Positions 1-10,206 of a stretch of 64,000 bases of DNA are shown here, piece after piece (the first letter of the stretch is position 1; each line of letters starts with the position of its first letter). The stretch is taken from positions 2,728,001 through 2,792,000 of the forward strand of contig NZ_CP120836.1 in NCBI RefSeq assembly GCF_049200465.1. The letters are read 5' to 3'. A program made the translations under genes and the position numbers. The notes beneath the pieces were generated by a model. It was not told where the DNA came from and ran no database searches. It was given only the letters and a program-made list of their open reading frames with translations. The DNA is from Leptothermofonsia sp049200465. GTDB taxonomy: Bacteria; Cyanobacteriota; Cyanobacteriia; Leptolyngbyales; Leptolyngbyaceae.

Positions 1-82
1 GCAGTCTACTTCCCCTCTACTATCAACCTATTTTTGCTATGCTAGTAACGCTTGTAAACCTGGTTTGCCCAAACCAGTTTGC

Positions 83-163
83 GCGGATGTGGCGGAATTG
101 GTATACGCGCACGTTTGAGGGGCGTGTGGCTTTGCCTTGCGAGTTCGAGTCTCGCCATCCGCA
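83..163 (+). tRNA. tRNA-Leu (anticodon GAG)
   Basis: An 81-nt class II tRNA can be folded by eye. The acceptor stem is GCGGATG with CATCCGC, and A is the discriminator base. The D arm is GCG/CGC. The anticodon stem CACGT/GCGTG encloses the loop TTGAGGG, giving anticodon GAG (reads CUC, leucine). A long variable arm follows, as expected for tRNA-Leu. The T arm is GCGAG-TTCGAGT-CTCGC. The CCA is not encoded. Confidence 0.95.
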
Positions 164-449
164 TATAAAGCGATAGCTTCGTGTCTTTGTTGGTTAATCG
201 CTAACTGTAATGACACGAGGCATTATTCCCACTTGATCGGTGCGTTACGCTATCGCTAACAGCACCTACAGGTGCAACCTTGTGTGTCAATGCAGCTAAC
301 AGCTATTAGCCAATAGTCTACGGTAGTGGGTTGACTGGGGTTAGATTTTGATGGGTCTTATCCACCAGAATTTTCTGGCAGAACACTAGCCACCCGTCAG
401 GAGCCTCGGTACACTATGGGCAAACACTTAGAAGGCTTAGACTTTATCT

Positions 450-2033
450 ATGGATGCAGCGGCACTCTGGCAACGCTATCAAGACTGGCTTTATTACCAT
501 GAAGGCTTGGGGCTTTATGTCGATGTCAGCCGAATGCGGTTTGACGACGCTTTTGTTTTGGCCATGCAACCCCGGTTTGAAAAAGCATTTCAGGATATGA
601 CGGCATTGGAGGCCGGGGCGATCGCCAATCCCGACGAAAATCGGATGGTGGGTCACTACTGGCTGCGGGATCCCGACCTTGCCCCCATGCCTGAACTGAA
701 GCATGAAATTGTCTCCACCCTGGAGCAACTGGAATCCTTTGCCCATAAAGTTCTTAGTGGCGAAATTCGTCCTCCCCAATCTGTCAAATACACCGATGTC
801 CTTTCCATTGGAATTGGCGGGTCTGCCCTGGGGCCAGAGTTTGTGGCCGAAGCTTTGGCACCTGACTTTCCTCCACTCAATATCCATTTTCTGGATAACA
901 CCGATCCAACAGGGATTGATCGCGTACTTCATCGTCTCAAAGATCGGCTGGTCAGCACGTTAGTAGTGGTGATCTCAAAGTCGGGGGGCACGCCCGAAAC
1001 CCGCAATGGCATGATTGAAACCAAAAAAGGTTTTGCTGACAATGGCCTCGATTTTGCCCGTCAGGCCGTTGCCATCACCATGGAAGGCAGTAAAATGCAT
1101 AATCTTGCCACCTCCGAGGGCTGGTTAGCAACCTTTCCCATGTTTGACTGGGTAGGAGGCCGCACGTCGGAATTATCCGCCGTTGGGCTTCTAGATGCCG
1201 CATTACAGGGCATTGATATCCGCGCCATGCTGGCAGGAGCCAGGGAGATGGATGCCGCCACCCGGATTCCCAGGATTAAGGAAAACCCGGCGGCTCTACT
1301 AGCTCTCTCCTGGTACTTTGCGGGAAATGGCAAAGGTGAGAAGGATATGGTGATCCTGCCCTACAAAGATAGCCTGCTGCTGTTTAGCCGCTACCTGCAA
1401 CAGTTGGTAATGGAGTCCCTGGGCAAAGAAAAGGATTTGGATGGCAATATAGTTCATCAGGGAATTGCGGTGTATGGCAACAAAGGCAGTACTGACCAGC
1501 ACGCCTATGTGCAGCAATTGCGGGAAGGAATACCGAATTTTTTCGTAACTTTTATTGAGGTGTTGCGCGATCGCAACGGTTCTTCCATCGAAGTTGAGCC
1601 CGGTGCGACCTCTGGAGACTTCCTCTCCGGCTTTCTCCAGGGTACCCGGCAGGCACTTTACGAAAATGGTCGGGGCTCCATCACGGTCACCATTCCAGAA
1701 GTCACTCCCAAAATGGTTGGGGCGCTGATTGCTCTCTACGAACGGGCAGTCGGTCTTTATGGGTTCCTGGTCAACATCAATGCTTACCACCAACCAGGAG
1801 TTGAAGCAGGTAAAAAGGCAGCAGCTTCGATTCTAGACCTGCAAAAACAGATCGTGCAGACTCTGAAACGAGAAACCTCGCCGCTTTCCATTCAAGCCCT
1901 GGCAGAGAAGGTAGGGGCTCCCGACCAGGCCGAAACTGTTTACCTCATCTGCCGTCATCTTGCGGCTAATCAGCGAGGAGTGATTCTCCACGGAAATCCG
2001 GGTAAACCAGCCAGCCTCAAAATCAGCACCTAG
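450..2033 (+). CDS. pgi: Glucose-6-phosphate isomerase
   Basis: The 527-aa protein interconverts glucose-6-phosphate and fructose-6-phosphate in the cytosol, serving glycolysis, the Calvin cycle and the oxidative pentose phosphate pathway. Length matches cyanobacterial Pgi. Visible family motifs are the first SIS-domain sugar-phosphate loop SIGIGGSALGPEF (about residue 120), VVISKSGGTPETRNG (about 173), GGRTSELSAVG (about 235) and the active-site stretch GNKGSTDQHAYVQQLREG (about 342). The C-terminal helix-rich tail has a winged-helix-like look. The gene stands alone after the tRNA with its own upstream region of roughly 285 bp, in which no other gene is seen. Identification is firm. Confidence 0.97.
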   Translation: MDAAALWQRYQDWLYYHEGLGLYVDVSRMRFDDAFVLAMQPRFEKAFQDMTALEAGAIANPDENRMVGHYWLRDPDLAPMPELKHEIVSTLEQLESFAHKVLSGEIRPPQSVKYTDVLSIGIGGSALGPEFVAEALAPDFPPLNIHFLDNTDPTGIDRVLHRLKDRLVSTLVVVISKSGGTPETRNGMIETKKGFADNGLDFARQAVAITMEGSKMHNLATSEGWLATFPMFDWVGGRTSELSAVGLLDAALQGIDIRAMLAGAREMDAATRIPRIKENPAALLALSWYFAGNGKGEKDMVILPYKDSLLLFSRYLQQLVMESLGKEKDLDGNIVHQGIAVYGNKGSTDQHAYVQQLREGIPNFFVTFIEVLRDRNGSSIEVEPGATSGDFLSGFLQGTRQALYENGRGSITVTIPEVTPKMVGALIALYERAVGLYGFLVNINAYHQPGVEAGKKAAASILDLQKQIVQTLKRETSPLSIQALAEKVGAPDQAETVYLICRHLAANQRGVILHGNPGKPASLKIST

Positions 2034-2280
2034 TGAGTCACTTGCTACGGTTATAGCCCATTACTTTTCTGTCGAAGCCAAAGTGGTCGCATAGTCCATC
2101 TAAAAACGGCGATGTTGATTCTGAGTCACCCACTGATGTTACGAGTCATCAATTCTGCAACATGGGGGAGTGGCGGTTTCGCCCCCTTTACCTCATCACC
2201 CATCTATCCCTCTCCCCGGCTCCCCATTTTCTAATCAGTTGACCTATTCTAGGGGTGAATGTTCTCGCGTCTCTTTCACT

Positions 2281-2991
2281 ATGCCTCTGACAATTCTTGT
2301 GGCTGATGATGACCTGGGGACGCGTCTGTCCATCAGTGATTATTTGGAAACAACTGGATACTTTGTCATCTCGGCTGAGAACGGTCGAGAAGCCCTCAAG
2401 CTGGTTGAAGACTATCAGCCCCATCTGATTGTCACGGATATCACCATGCCCCAGATGGATGGCTATGAGCTGGTTCGGCAGATTCGGCAGCGTCCTGCAT
2501 GGCGTCTGTTGCCTGTTGTTTTTTTGACCGCCAGAACTGAAACTCAGGCCCGGGTACGGGGCTACCAGACCGGGTGCGATGTGTACCTGTCGAAACCCTT
2601 TGAGTTGCAGGAATTGGGAGCGGTGATCCGCAATCTGCTTGAACGGCAGCAAATGATTGAGTCGGAATGGCGATTCGTCAGGGGAGAAACCGTTGCGGCA
2701 GAAGGAGGGCAACTACACCATCCGTCTTCTTCAGCTAAATCGTCGGCTCAGGGATTTGAGTCGATAAACCGATCGCTACCCGCCATGGCGATCGCTGCTC
2801 TAAATCTGACCCAGCGTGAACAAGACGTTTTGAAAGTTCTGGCGGATGGGCTATCCAATGTTCAAATTGGCGAACATTTGCATCTGAGTCCGCGAACCGT
2901 TGAAAAGTATGTCAGCAGCCTGCTGAAGAAGACTGATACCAGCAACCGCGCCGAACTCGTGCGGTTTGCGATCGACCACCACCTGGTATAG
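2281..2991 (+). CDS. LuxR/NarL-type response regulator (Ycf29-like)
   Basis: This is a 236-aa two-component response regulator. The receiver domain (residues 1-120) has the acidic pocket DDD at 9-11, the phospho-acceptor Asp53 in VTDITMPQMDGYE and the conserved Lys105 in SKPFE. A linker leads to a C-terminal LuxR-type helix-turn-helix (LTQREQDVLKVLADGLSNVQ ... SPRTVEKYVSSLLKK). The start MPLTILVADDD is chosen because the receiver begins there; an in-frame upstream extension to 2170 is proline-rich and looks like intergenic repeat text. It resembles the cyanobacterial and plastid Ycf29 group. No histidine kinase is adjacent, so its input is unknown. Confidence 0.88.
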   Translation: MPLTILVADDDLGTRLSISDYLETTGYFVISAENGREALKLVEDYQPHLIVTDITMPQMDGYELVRQIRQRPAWRLLPVVFLTARTETQARVRGYQTGCDVYLSKPFELQELGAVIRNLLERQQMIESEWRFVRGETVAAEGGQLHHPSSSAKSSAQGFESINRSLPAMAIAALNLTQREQDVLKVLADGLSNVQIGEHLHLSPRTVEKYVSSLLKKTDTSNRAELVRFAIDHHLV

Positions 2992-3097
2992 GGTTCCTGG
3001 TTAGCTGCTACCCCTTCTTAATCGAAATTTACGATGGATTGCGACACTGTTTGCTATTTCTTAAGAAGGTCAATCCATTATTACGAGGAGAGTTTCC

Positions 3098-3205
3098 ATG
3101 GCTCAAGCTAAAAAACCCACTTATGTCTTTCGTACAAGCTGGGCGCTTCTCCTGCTGGCGATTAACTTTATCGTGGCAGGCTATTACTACGGATATTTGA
3201 GATAA
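3098..3205 (+). CDS. psaX: Photosystem I subunit PsaX
   Basis: A 35-codon reading frame follows a strong Shine-Dalgarno (ACGAGGAGAG, 7-12 bases before the ATG). The product has a short polar N-terminus (MAQAKKPTYVFRTSW) and one transmembrane helix (ALLLLAINFIVAGYYYG). Length, the KPTY-FRT-WA start and the LLAINF-VA-YY helix fit PsaX, the single-span PSI subunit known from Thermosynechococcus. PsaX sits at the periphery of the PSI monomer in the thylakoid membrane and helps bind chlorophyll. The gene is monocistronic and is followed by a hairpin terminator. Confidence 0.87.
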   Translation: MAQAKKPTYVFRTSWALLLLAINFIVAGYYYGYLR

Positions 3206-3221
3206 GTTTTACGGGGAATCG

Positions 3222-3300
3222 GAATACAGGGGCCAGCGCTAGAAGCCAGGAGTAGAAAAGCCTTGCCGACTTCTGCACCTGAACCCCTGTATTCTTTCTT
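3222..3300 (+). terminator. Long hairpin terminator downstream of psaX
   Basis: GAATACAGGGG (3222-3232) pairs perfectly with CCCCTGTATTC (3284-3294) and is followed by the T-rich TTTCTT. It lies 17 bp after the psaX stop, so it is a likely terminator for psaX. The loop of about 50 nt can form further local pairing. Confidence 0.65.
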
Positions 3301-3350
3301 CGCTTAAGGAGGTGTGAGCATGGCCCCTAGTACCCAGCGGCATAACAACA

Positions 3351-4652
3351 CATAGCTGTCATGAGGTCAGAGGCTTGCCCGTATAGTTCCACTCGAAAGG
3401 TTTGGCCATGGTGCGATTGAAGTAGTCGATGAAGTCAAGAATCTTGGCTCTGAGCTGAGCTTGACTAGTGAAACTGGTCCGTCGCAGCAACTTGCGCCTG
3501 AGAATGGAGAACCAGATTTGGATTGGGTTGAGCCAGGAGCAATGCTTTGGGGTGAAATGTATGACCAGGCGGTGCTGTGGATTGCTCAAGAAAGCAGCCC
3601 GGGTGGCTATCGATTTCAGGATGCCGGATTTGCCTTTGCGCCCTAACGGCGGTGGTTCGGGTTCCAGGGCGACCGCCAGTGGCACCAGAGCTACCGATTG
3701 GTGGGTGTTGAGACAGTCCATGACCAGATGAATTTTAGGGGCATCGGTGACTTGGGCGAGTAGGGCGTCGAGATGAGCCGCTAAATCTTGCTCGGTTCGG
3801 GTGTCGCCCACAGTCGCCTGGTCAATGCGTCCAGTGGCGACATTCAAGGTGGCAATCAGGCTTTGGGGGCCATGATGCTGGTACTCAAATTCCACCCGCA
3901 CACAGCGTCCGGGTTTCATCTCAATATCCGGCATCAGGCGCTCCAAGGCTTGGATGCCCGTCATTTCATCAAGACTGTAGGTCATCTCCCACGTTCGGCC
4001 CGCGCAGCCACTTGTTCGTAGACCTGGCAGATGTCTTGGACTTTGGTGGCAAAGTCCGGGTCGGGGGGGATGAAGCCAGTAGGGACTCTGGTACGGTTTC
4101 AGTTCGGCTTCGGCTAACAAACGCCCGACAGGGCGACCACTGATCCGCGCCACAACGCCTTGTTTGACCAGTTCATCGGCTAACTCTGGAGGGGTCCAGT
4201 GACTGATGGGGCGTCCAGAGTGCTCGGGCGGAGCACATGCGAGGGCATAGAGTTGAGTGATTTGCTCCAAGGTAAACGTGGCGGGGGCACCGGGACGGGG
4301 GGCATCGGCTAAGCGCTCCGACACTGGCAACTCACAGGTCTGTAGCGCTTGCCAGCAGCGCCGCCAACAGCGACTCATCTGCTCCCCGATGCCGAGCTCT
4401 CGAGCAATCTGACCTTGGCTGTCTCCCTGGCTGGCACGCAGAATGATCTGCGCTCGCAATGCCAGTTGTTGGGGTGTACTCGGTCGCTTCACCAACCGCT
4501 CTAGTTCGCGACGCTCGGATTCACTCATAATCAGGGCGGGAAGGGCAGGACCAGGCATCAGACTCAATTCTCCAACACCGACTCCTTCAGGATATGCCCA
4601 TTTCCGCCGCGCGGTACTAGCCAGGGGTTCCACCCCTGCCCCTTTCCTAAGC
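3351..4652 (-). mobile_element. IS630-family element (decayed), approximate ends
   Basis: The transposase remnant is bordered on the left by CATAGCTGTCATGAGG (from about 3351) and on the right by a segment (about 4615-4652) that reads, on the minus strand, TATAGCCGCC then a GGGGCAGGGGTGGAACCCCTGG hairpin (split here as GGGGCAGGGG and TGGAACCCCTGG). This right end closely matches one half of the small interspersed repeat called MITE-A in this annotation. Exact termini and the target duplication could not be fixed by eye. Confidence 0.5.
3359..4528 (-). pseudogene. IS630-family transposase, probably inactive
   Basis: The reading frame encodes an IS630-type transposase: an N-terminal helix-turn-helix region (MSESERRELERLV onward) and a DDE core with SLDEMTG (first Asp), VMDCLNTH (second Asp) and SWLNPIQIWFSILRRK. 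Two defects are visible. The third catalytic acid, normally Glu in SWLN-IEIWF, is Gln (CAA). About 25 residues between YQSPYWLHPP and EMTYSLDEMTG are out of frame. Removing one C from the C7 run near 4062-4068 and restoring one G near 3990 gives the sensible DPDFATKVQDICQVYEQVAA. The two indels compensate, so no stop appears. The start at 4528 is preferred because the 50-codon in-frame extension to 4678 reads through repeat DNA. Confidence 0.85.
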
Positions 4653-4715
4653 TTGGCGGCTATAGCTGTATCATCCAATTCTCAGAAGAGCCTTTTTTTT
4701 TTCTTTCTTCTTCTC

Positions 4716-5582
4716 CTAAAGCGTTCCTCTAAACAGTCCCTGAGGGCGAATCAACAGAACCAGAACCATTACGGCCAGCGCGACTCCCAGCTTATATTCG
4801 GTTGGCAGCCAGTAGGTGCTGATTTCCTGAACAATGCCGATGATCAGGGCTCCGGCGATCGCCCCATAGGGGTTTCCGATACCGCCTAAGATAACTGCCG
4901 CGAACATTGGCAAAATCAGGAACCAGCCCATATTTGGACGTACTGCCTGAACCAGCCCCAACATTCCTCCCCCCAGAGCAGTCAGTCCCCCCGCAATCAC
5001 CCAGGTCCAAATGATGACCTGATCCACGTCAATTCCTGTCACACGAGCCAGATCAATGTCATCCGCAACAGCTCGCATCGCTTTACCAATGCGGGTATTT
5101 TGCAGCAGATAGTGGAGAGCGGCGATCGCCACTATTGCCAGACCCACCACCAGCAGATTGTAGTAGGGAATGCGCAATCCCCCCAATGAAATGGCTTCGG
5201 CAACCGGCAAACTGTAGCGTTGATTGTTGCCTCCCCAAATGAGAATGATGCCATTACGAATGAACAGTGCCAGCCCAATCGAGATAATGATCAGGGTGGT
5301 TGAGGTGGCTCGCTGGGTCCGCATGGGCGACCAGATCATCTTCTCACTCAAGAGGACTGCAGCGATCGTCGCCAGGATTCCGACCATCATTGAGAGCCAG
5401 ATATTTAAGCCAGTCGCATTCGCCAACAGCGTCATATAAGCCCCCAGGGTCATGAAATCCCCGTGAGCAAAATTGGAGAGCCGCAAGATACCATAGGTCA
5501 GTGTCAATCCGACGGCTGCCAGGGCGATAATGCTGCCTACTGAAATACCGTTGACAAACAGTTGAGCGAGTTGGGGGTCCAT
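4716..5582 (-). CDS. livH: Branched-chain amino acid ABC transporter permease (LivH family)
   Basis: The 288-aa integral membrane protein has about eight hydrophobic segments and family motifs GLTLTYGILRLSNFAHGDFM (residues 26-45), GKAMRAVADD (about 165) and FAAVILGGIGNPYGAIAGAL (about 228). LivH-type proteins form one half of the membrane channel of importers for neutral amino acids; in cyanobacteria the equivalent is NatD of the N-II system. Its partner genes (binding protein, LivM, LivG, LivF) are not adjacent: an IS remnant lies downstream and a divergent TPR-CHAT gene upstream. It may be separated from its partners or work with subunits encoded elsewhere. Confidence 0.9.
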   Translation of the reverse strand: MDPQLAQLFVNGISVGSIIALAAVGLTLTYGILRLSNFAHGDFMTLGAYMTLLANATGLNIWLSMMVGILATIAAVLLSEKMIWSPMRTQRATSTTLIIISIGLALFIRNGIILIWGGNNQRYSLPVAEAISLGGLRIPYYNLLVVGLAIVAIAALHYLLQNTRIGKAMRAVADDIDLARVTGIDVDQVIIWTWVIAGGLTALGGGMLGLVQAVRPNMGWFLILPMFAAVILGGIGNPYGAIAGALIIGIVQEISTYWLPTEYKLGVALAVMVLVLLIRPQGLFRGTL

Positions 5583-5770
5583 TCCACCATCCCTTCGTGC
5601 AGAGTAACGTTCTCGATTGTCCCGGAATCGGGGTTGTTTGGGAAGAGAAGGAGGTCAGAGCGATTTGCATAACTCCCTTTGAACAGGAGATAGATTACTG
5701 GAGAACTGCTTTCAGCAAGTGGAGAATGGTTCCAATGGCTATCCAGGAAAAGCGAAGTTCAAGATGCAAA

Positions 5771-8700
5771 ATGAAAAACGGAGTTCTGCTGCCGCTCTCA
5801 TTTCTCATTTTCAATGGTTCATTTTCAATTGCTTTCCTACTCGCCACCCCCCACCTTCTACACCCCGTTCTCGCACAGACTATAGAAGACCGCAGAGCCC
5901 AGGCCGATCGCCTCTTCGACCAGGGCACAAAGTAGTATAAGCAGGGTCAGAATCAACAGGCGATCGCGTCTTTCGAGCAGGCTTTGACTCTTTACCGGGA
6001 ACTGAAAGAACCCCAGAAAGAAGGACATACCTTACACAGTCTTGGCAAGGTTTATTCAACCCTAAAAAACTACCCCAAAGCCATTGAGTATCAGCAGCAG
6101 GCACTGGAATTGGCCCGTAGTATTCGCGATCGCCCATTGCAACTGGAAACCCTTTTGCTGCTTGCCACGATTCATGGCTCCGTTGCACTGGAGGCTTACG
6201 AGAAAGGTGATTCTGTGGGGCTGAATCAGGCTTCTAACCGTGGCATTCAGGCGGCTCAAACCGCACTGACTCTGGCGCAAGAATTGAATCAGCCCCAGAA
6301 GGAAGCGGAACCGCTTTCGAGCATTGGAGCGAACTACACGCTCCTGAACAACCCTACAAAAAGTTTAGAGTTCTTTGAGCGAGCCCTGGCTATTCATAAA
6401 GCAACCCAAAACAAAGTGGGACAGATACAGGCTCTAATTCAGGCCATGAGAGCCAATGTGTTGATGGCCCATGCTGCTGAGAAACAAAAGGACGATTCCC
6501 AAAACCTCAAGCTGGCAAATCAGATCCTGGCTCTGGCTGATGAAGCCCTACAGCTTACCAGAGAGTTAGATAAACCCACTTTTGAGAGCCAGATTCTAGA
6601 ACAGCAAAGTATTGCTTACAGTCTAATTGGAGAAGTTTACTGGAAGCTGGGCGACTTTGGCAAAGCAGAGGAAGTAGCGCACAGGGCCATCGAAATTGGC
6701 CAAAAATCTGAAAGTTTGTTCGTGCAAAATAGGGCGTTGGCGCTTCTTTCGGTTGTTTACGATGCCCAGGGAGAGTACGGCAAGCTGATTAAAGTGACGC
6801 AGCAAAATTTAGACATCGCCTGCCGGTCCGATGCTTTTTTTGAAGTCCATGCGTTATTAACGGTTGGTAACAGTTATGCGCTATTCGGAAACCTTCCCAG
6901 GGCGATTGAGTTTATCCGGCAAGCTTTAAGCAAGGCCGAGGCGATCGCATCCCAGCCGACATCTCCCGATATTCACTCTCTGATGCTTGCAGCACAAACC
7001 CTGGCACTGGGAAGCCTGAGCGTTCACTATCGACTGCTGGGAGAGTATGATCAGGCACTCGAATTTGCCCAACAGTGTCTGCATTTGGCTCGCACCACGA
7101 TGAAGCCGGAAGAAGAATTGAAGGCGCTTATCGATTTAGGGCGAGTCTATGCTACCCGCCAGTCATTGCCTCAGGCCATTGAAGCAACACAACAGGCACT
7201 GGCAATCGCCCAGGCCGTTCAGTCCTCAGCAATTCCTAACCAATCGCATCTAGAGATAAATGTTCTGGTTCAGCTCAGTCAACTCTATGCTGCCCAGGAG
7301 AATCATGCAAAAGCCTTAGAAGTCAGGACAACAAGCATTGCAAATCGCCCAGAAAAGCGGCAAACCTGAACTTGAAACGGAAGCCCTCAGTGCCCTGGTG
7401 ACTGCTTATGCAGCACAGGGAAACATTGCCAGAGCCTTTGAGCTTCTGAGACAGCAAACGAATCTGAGCCGGAAATTGCCTAATGCCGACACCCGATCGC
7501 AGGCTCTCATATCTCTAGGCAATGCCTATGTTGCTTTAGGCGATTATCAAACCAGCTATTGCTTATTTACAGAGGCGCTTTCTGAGGCTCAAAAAATCCA
7601 GTTTGCTCCAAGGGAAGCAATGGCCTGGCAAAGGCTCGCCTTCGTTGCCTGGGCTCAGGGAGAATCTCGAAAAGCGGTGGAACGGGCCGAAAAGGGAGCA
7701 GCCGTTGCTCAAGATAAAATCCCGCAGATAGAGATACAAAACAACCTGCTCCTGAGCCTCAGCTATGGTAAGGTTGGCGATCAACCAAAGGCAATGAAAG
7801 CTGCTCAGGCAGCTTTAGCGATGACTCGCCAGTTACAGGATCGGAATGGGGAGAGCAGGGCCCTGACTTTATTAGGAAGTTTGCACCGCAGGTTTGGCAG
7901 ATTGGAGGAAGCGATCGCGACTTACCAGTCTGCTCTCGCCCTTGGGCAAAAAGCGGGTAGCTCTATCGCTTCCAGTGGCAATTCTGGCATTTATGCAGGG
8001 CTGGCACGAGCCTATGCCGACCTCAACCAGCCGCAGATGGCGATTGTTTTTTATAAACAAGCGATCAATAGTATCGAAGACACGCGCTTCAAACTGAGGG
8101 GGCTTTCCCCCGACTTACAGCAATCCTTCTTGAAAGGCACGTTTGATTTTGGTCAGGTTAAAATTGCCGATATCTACCGCCAACTGGCTGACCTGCTCAT
8201 TTCCCAGGGACGGATTGAAGAAGGGCAAAAGGTATTGGAACTGCTCAAAGTTCAGGAATTGAGGGACTTTACGAGAGGAACCCGCTCCCCAATTAAGCTG
8301 GCTGAACTTGCCCTCAACGCTACTGAGCAGCAAATTCGGCAAAAGTATCAGAATTTGATCGTATTTGGTCAACGAGTAAAGCAATGCCAACCATCTGAGT
8401 GTGAACAGCTTAAGAGTCAGAGGAGGGAACTTCAAACTCAATCTGACCGATACATTTAGACCATACAAAATCAGATCGCGGATGGGTCAATTATCCGCAT
8501 TGATCAACGCAGCCGGGACTTTATTGCCAGTGCCAGCAAAATTGTGAATGCCCAACCGGGTACTGTGATGATCTATCCTCTGGTGATGAGCGATCGCATT
8601 CATCTCCTGTGGGCATCTGCTGGGGGAGTTCTGAGTAGTGCTACCTGCCTGATGGGTGAAACCCAGCTCAACAAAACGATCTCGGCATTCCGGGTTGCCT

Positions 8701-9683
8701 TACGATTGCCAGGAGATCCCTCAACCGTTCAGAAGCTGGGTAAAGAACTGTACGACTGCTTGATTAGACCGATTGAAACGAAAGGTCAGTGGCAGGCCAA
8801 TCAAGTCCGGCATCTGGTTATTGCCCCCGATCTCGCCATCAACTACATTCCCCTGGCAGCCCTATTTGATGGTAAACAGTACCTGATTCAGAAATATGCG
8901 GTTTCCAATGTGTTAAATGCCGGGTTAACGGATGTCAGCGATCGCCTGCCCCCCAACCCCAACGTTTTAGGACTGGGCATTTCGGAAGCCATTGAAAACT
9001 TTTCTCCCCTGCCCTATGTGGAAACAGAAATCAAGGCCATTGTGAAACCCAATCAACACAGCCCCCAAGGAATTTATCCGGGTCTGGTCTTTCTGAATCA
9101 AGCATTTACCCGATCAACTCTAGAATCCAACCTCAAGGGGCACAACATTGTCCATATTGCTACTCACGGAGAGTTTGACTCGACGAATCCCAATGACTCA
9201 TTTCTACTAGTCAGCAGCGGCAAAAAGGGTAAAGGAGAACGCTACGCGATCAGTCAAATCAAATTTTTAGAAGATTTGAGAGGCGTTCATCTGGTAATTT
9301 TGTCTGCCTGCGAAACCGCACTGGGAGAACTGGCAGCCAGCGGCCTGGAAATTCAAGGCATCAGTTCCTATTTGGTTCAGGATAAGGCAAAGGCTGTGAT
9401 TGCTTCACTGTGGAAGGTTGACGATGCCAGCACCAGCTATTTGATGCAGCAGTTTTATAAAAATCTGGCGCACAGCACGTCACAGACCCCTATGACAAAA
9501 ACAGAAGCCCTCCGACAGGCACAGTTAAGTCTCCTCCAGGGAGGGATATCTACCGAAGGCTCACGCGGGCTGGGTGTGGTGGCTACCTCCACTTCTGATC
9601 GGAAGGCACCGCTCAAAACTCCTGGTGAATTTACCCATCCGTACTACTGGGCACCGTTTATCCTGATTGGAAATGGGCTATAA
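5771..9683 (+). pseudogene. Secreted TPR-CHAT domain protein, broken by two ambers and a frameshift
   Basis: Joined, the pieces encode one protein of about 1300 residues. It has a signal peptide (MKNGVLLPLSFLIFNG ... HPVLA-QT), a long array of tetratricopeptide repeats and a C-terminal CHAT (caspase-like) domain. The CHAT His is in NIVHIATHGEF and the Cys in VILSACETALGE. The chain is interrupted by TAG at 5933-5935 (DQGTK-stop-YKQGQNQQ), a one-base frameshift near 7319-7322, and TAG at 8457-8459 (DRYI-stop-TIQNQIADG). Reading continues in the same frame after each amber, and both ambers are one transition from CAG. Cyanobacteria often encode TPR-CHAT proteins, whose substrates are mostly unknown. 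The CHAT segment alone (from about 8460) remains an open frame. Most likely a decaying gene. Confidence 0.85.
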
Positions 9684-9730
9684 AGGTTATGTGGAGCTCC
9701 CCCTTGTCCTGCTCAGAATGCGTAAGGTTA

Positions 9731-9863
9731 TGTAGCTGTCGCCAGGTCGCTTAGGACATTGGCTTTAAAGGGGGTATGGGGACGGCGTTACTGAATTTGG
9801 GTATGAAATAGATGCTGTATGCTCGAAACTTCGCTTCGATTCATACTGCTTTTCAGCAATGCC
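9731..9863. repeat. Partial MITE-A directly followed by MITE-B
   Basis: GTAGCTGTCGCCAGG...CTTAGGACATTGGC (from about 9731) matches the TAGCTGTCGTCAG-type end of MITE-A but stops after about 50 bp. At 9784-9863 it is followed by an 80-bp MITE-B copy with ends GGCGTTACTGAA and TTCAGCAATGCC. The same A-then-B order occurs at 18590-18791. Confidence 0.75.
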
Positions 9864-9910
9864 GACTACTCATTCTAACTCGGCGTTTTACCTGTGTGAT
9901 TTGGACGTTC

Positions 9911-9966
9911 TTTAATAGACTTAGTTGGAAATAATAACTTTAATAGACTTAGTTGGAAATAATAAG
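9911..9966. repeat. 28-bp tandem duplication
   Basis: The 28-bp unit beginning TTTAATAGACTTAGTTGG occurs twice back to back at 9911-9938 and 9939-9966, differing only at the last base. AT-rich, intergenic. The whole gap 9684-10206 otherwise shows no gene. Confidence 0.95.
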
Positions 9967-10206
9967 AGAAATCAATTCTTAATAGAATTCTTAATAGAAA
10001 ACTATCAATTCTTATGGCTTTATTATCCATGCTTAGATTAAGCAGTTTATTAATGAAAATGTCTAATGTAGAGAATGCTTGTATCCAAGCTCAGGATAAA
10101 GATTGTTACTTAAACAAAACCGTATCCATTCTTACAGCTTGTCCACCCAACCCCTGGTTAGAGAAAGGTTTTAGGTGTTATCTTTAACCCCTTTTCCGTT
10201 CAAATC

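Noticed and set aside
1299..1793. Long open frame antisense to pgi (164 codons)
   Set aside because: It lies wholly within a certain gene, matches no family, and reflects codon bias of the opposite strand.
2170..2280. N-terminal extension of the response regulator
   Set aside because: The 37 extra residues are Pro/Ser-rich, encoded by spacer repeat text, and the receiver domain starts at 2281.
5933..8459. Amber recoding (readthrough) of the TPR-CHAT gene
   Set aside because: Other genes here, such as pgi, end in TAG, and the same gene has a frameshift, so decay is the simpler reading.
9911..9966. CRISPR-like direct repeats
   Set aside because: Only two adjacent units with no spacer between them; the same holds for the other tandem pairs in the window. 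No cas gene is present.
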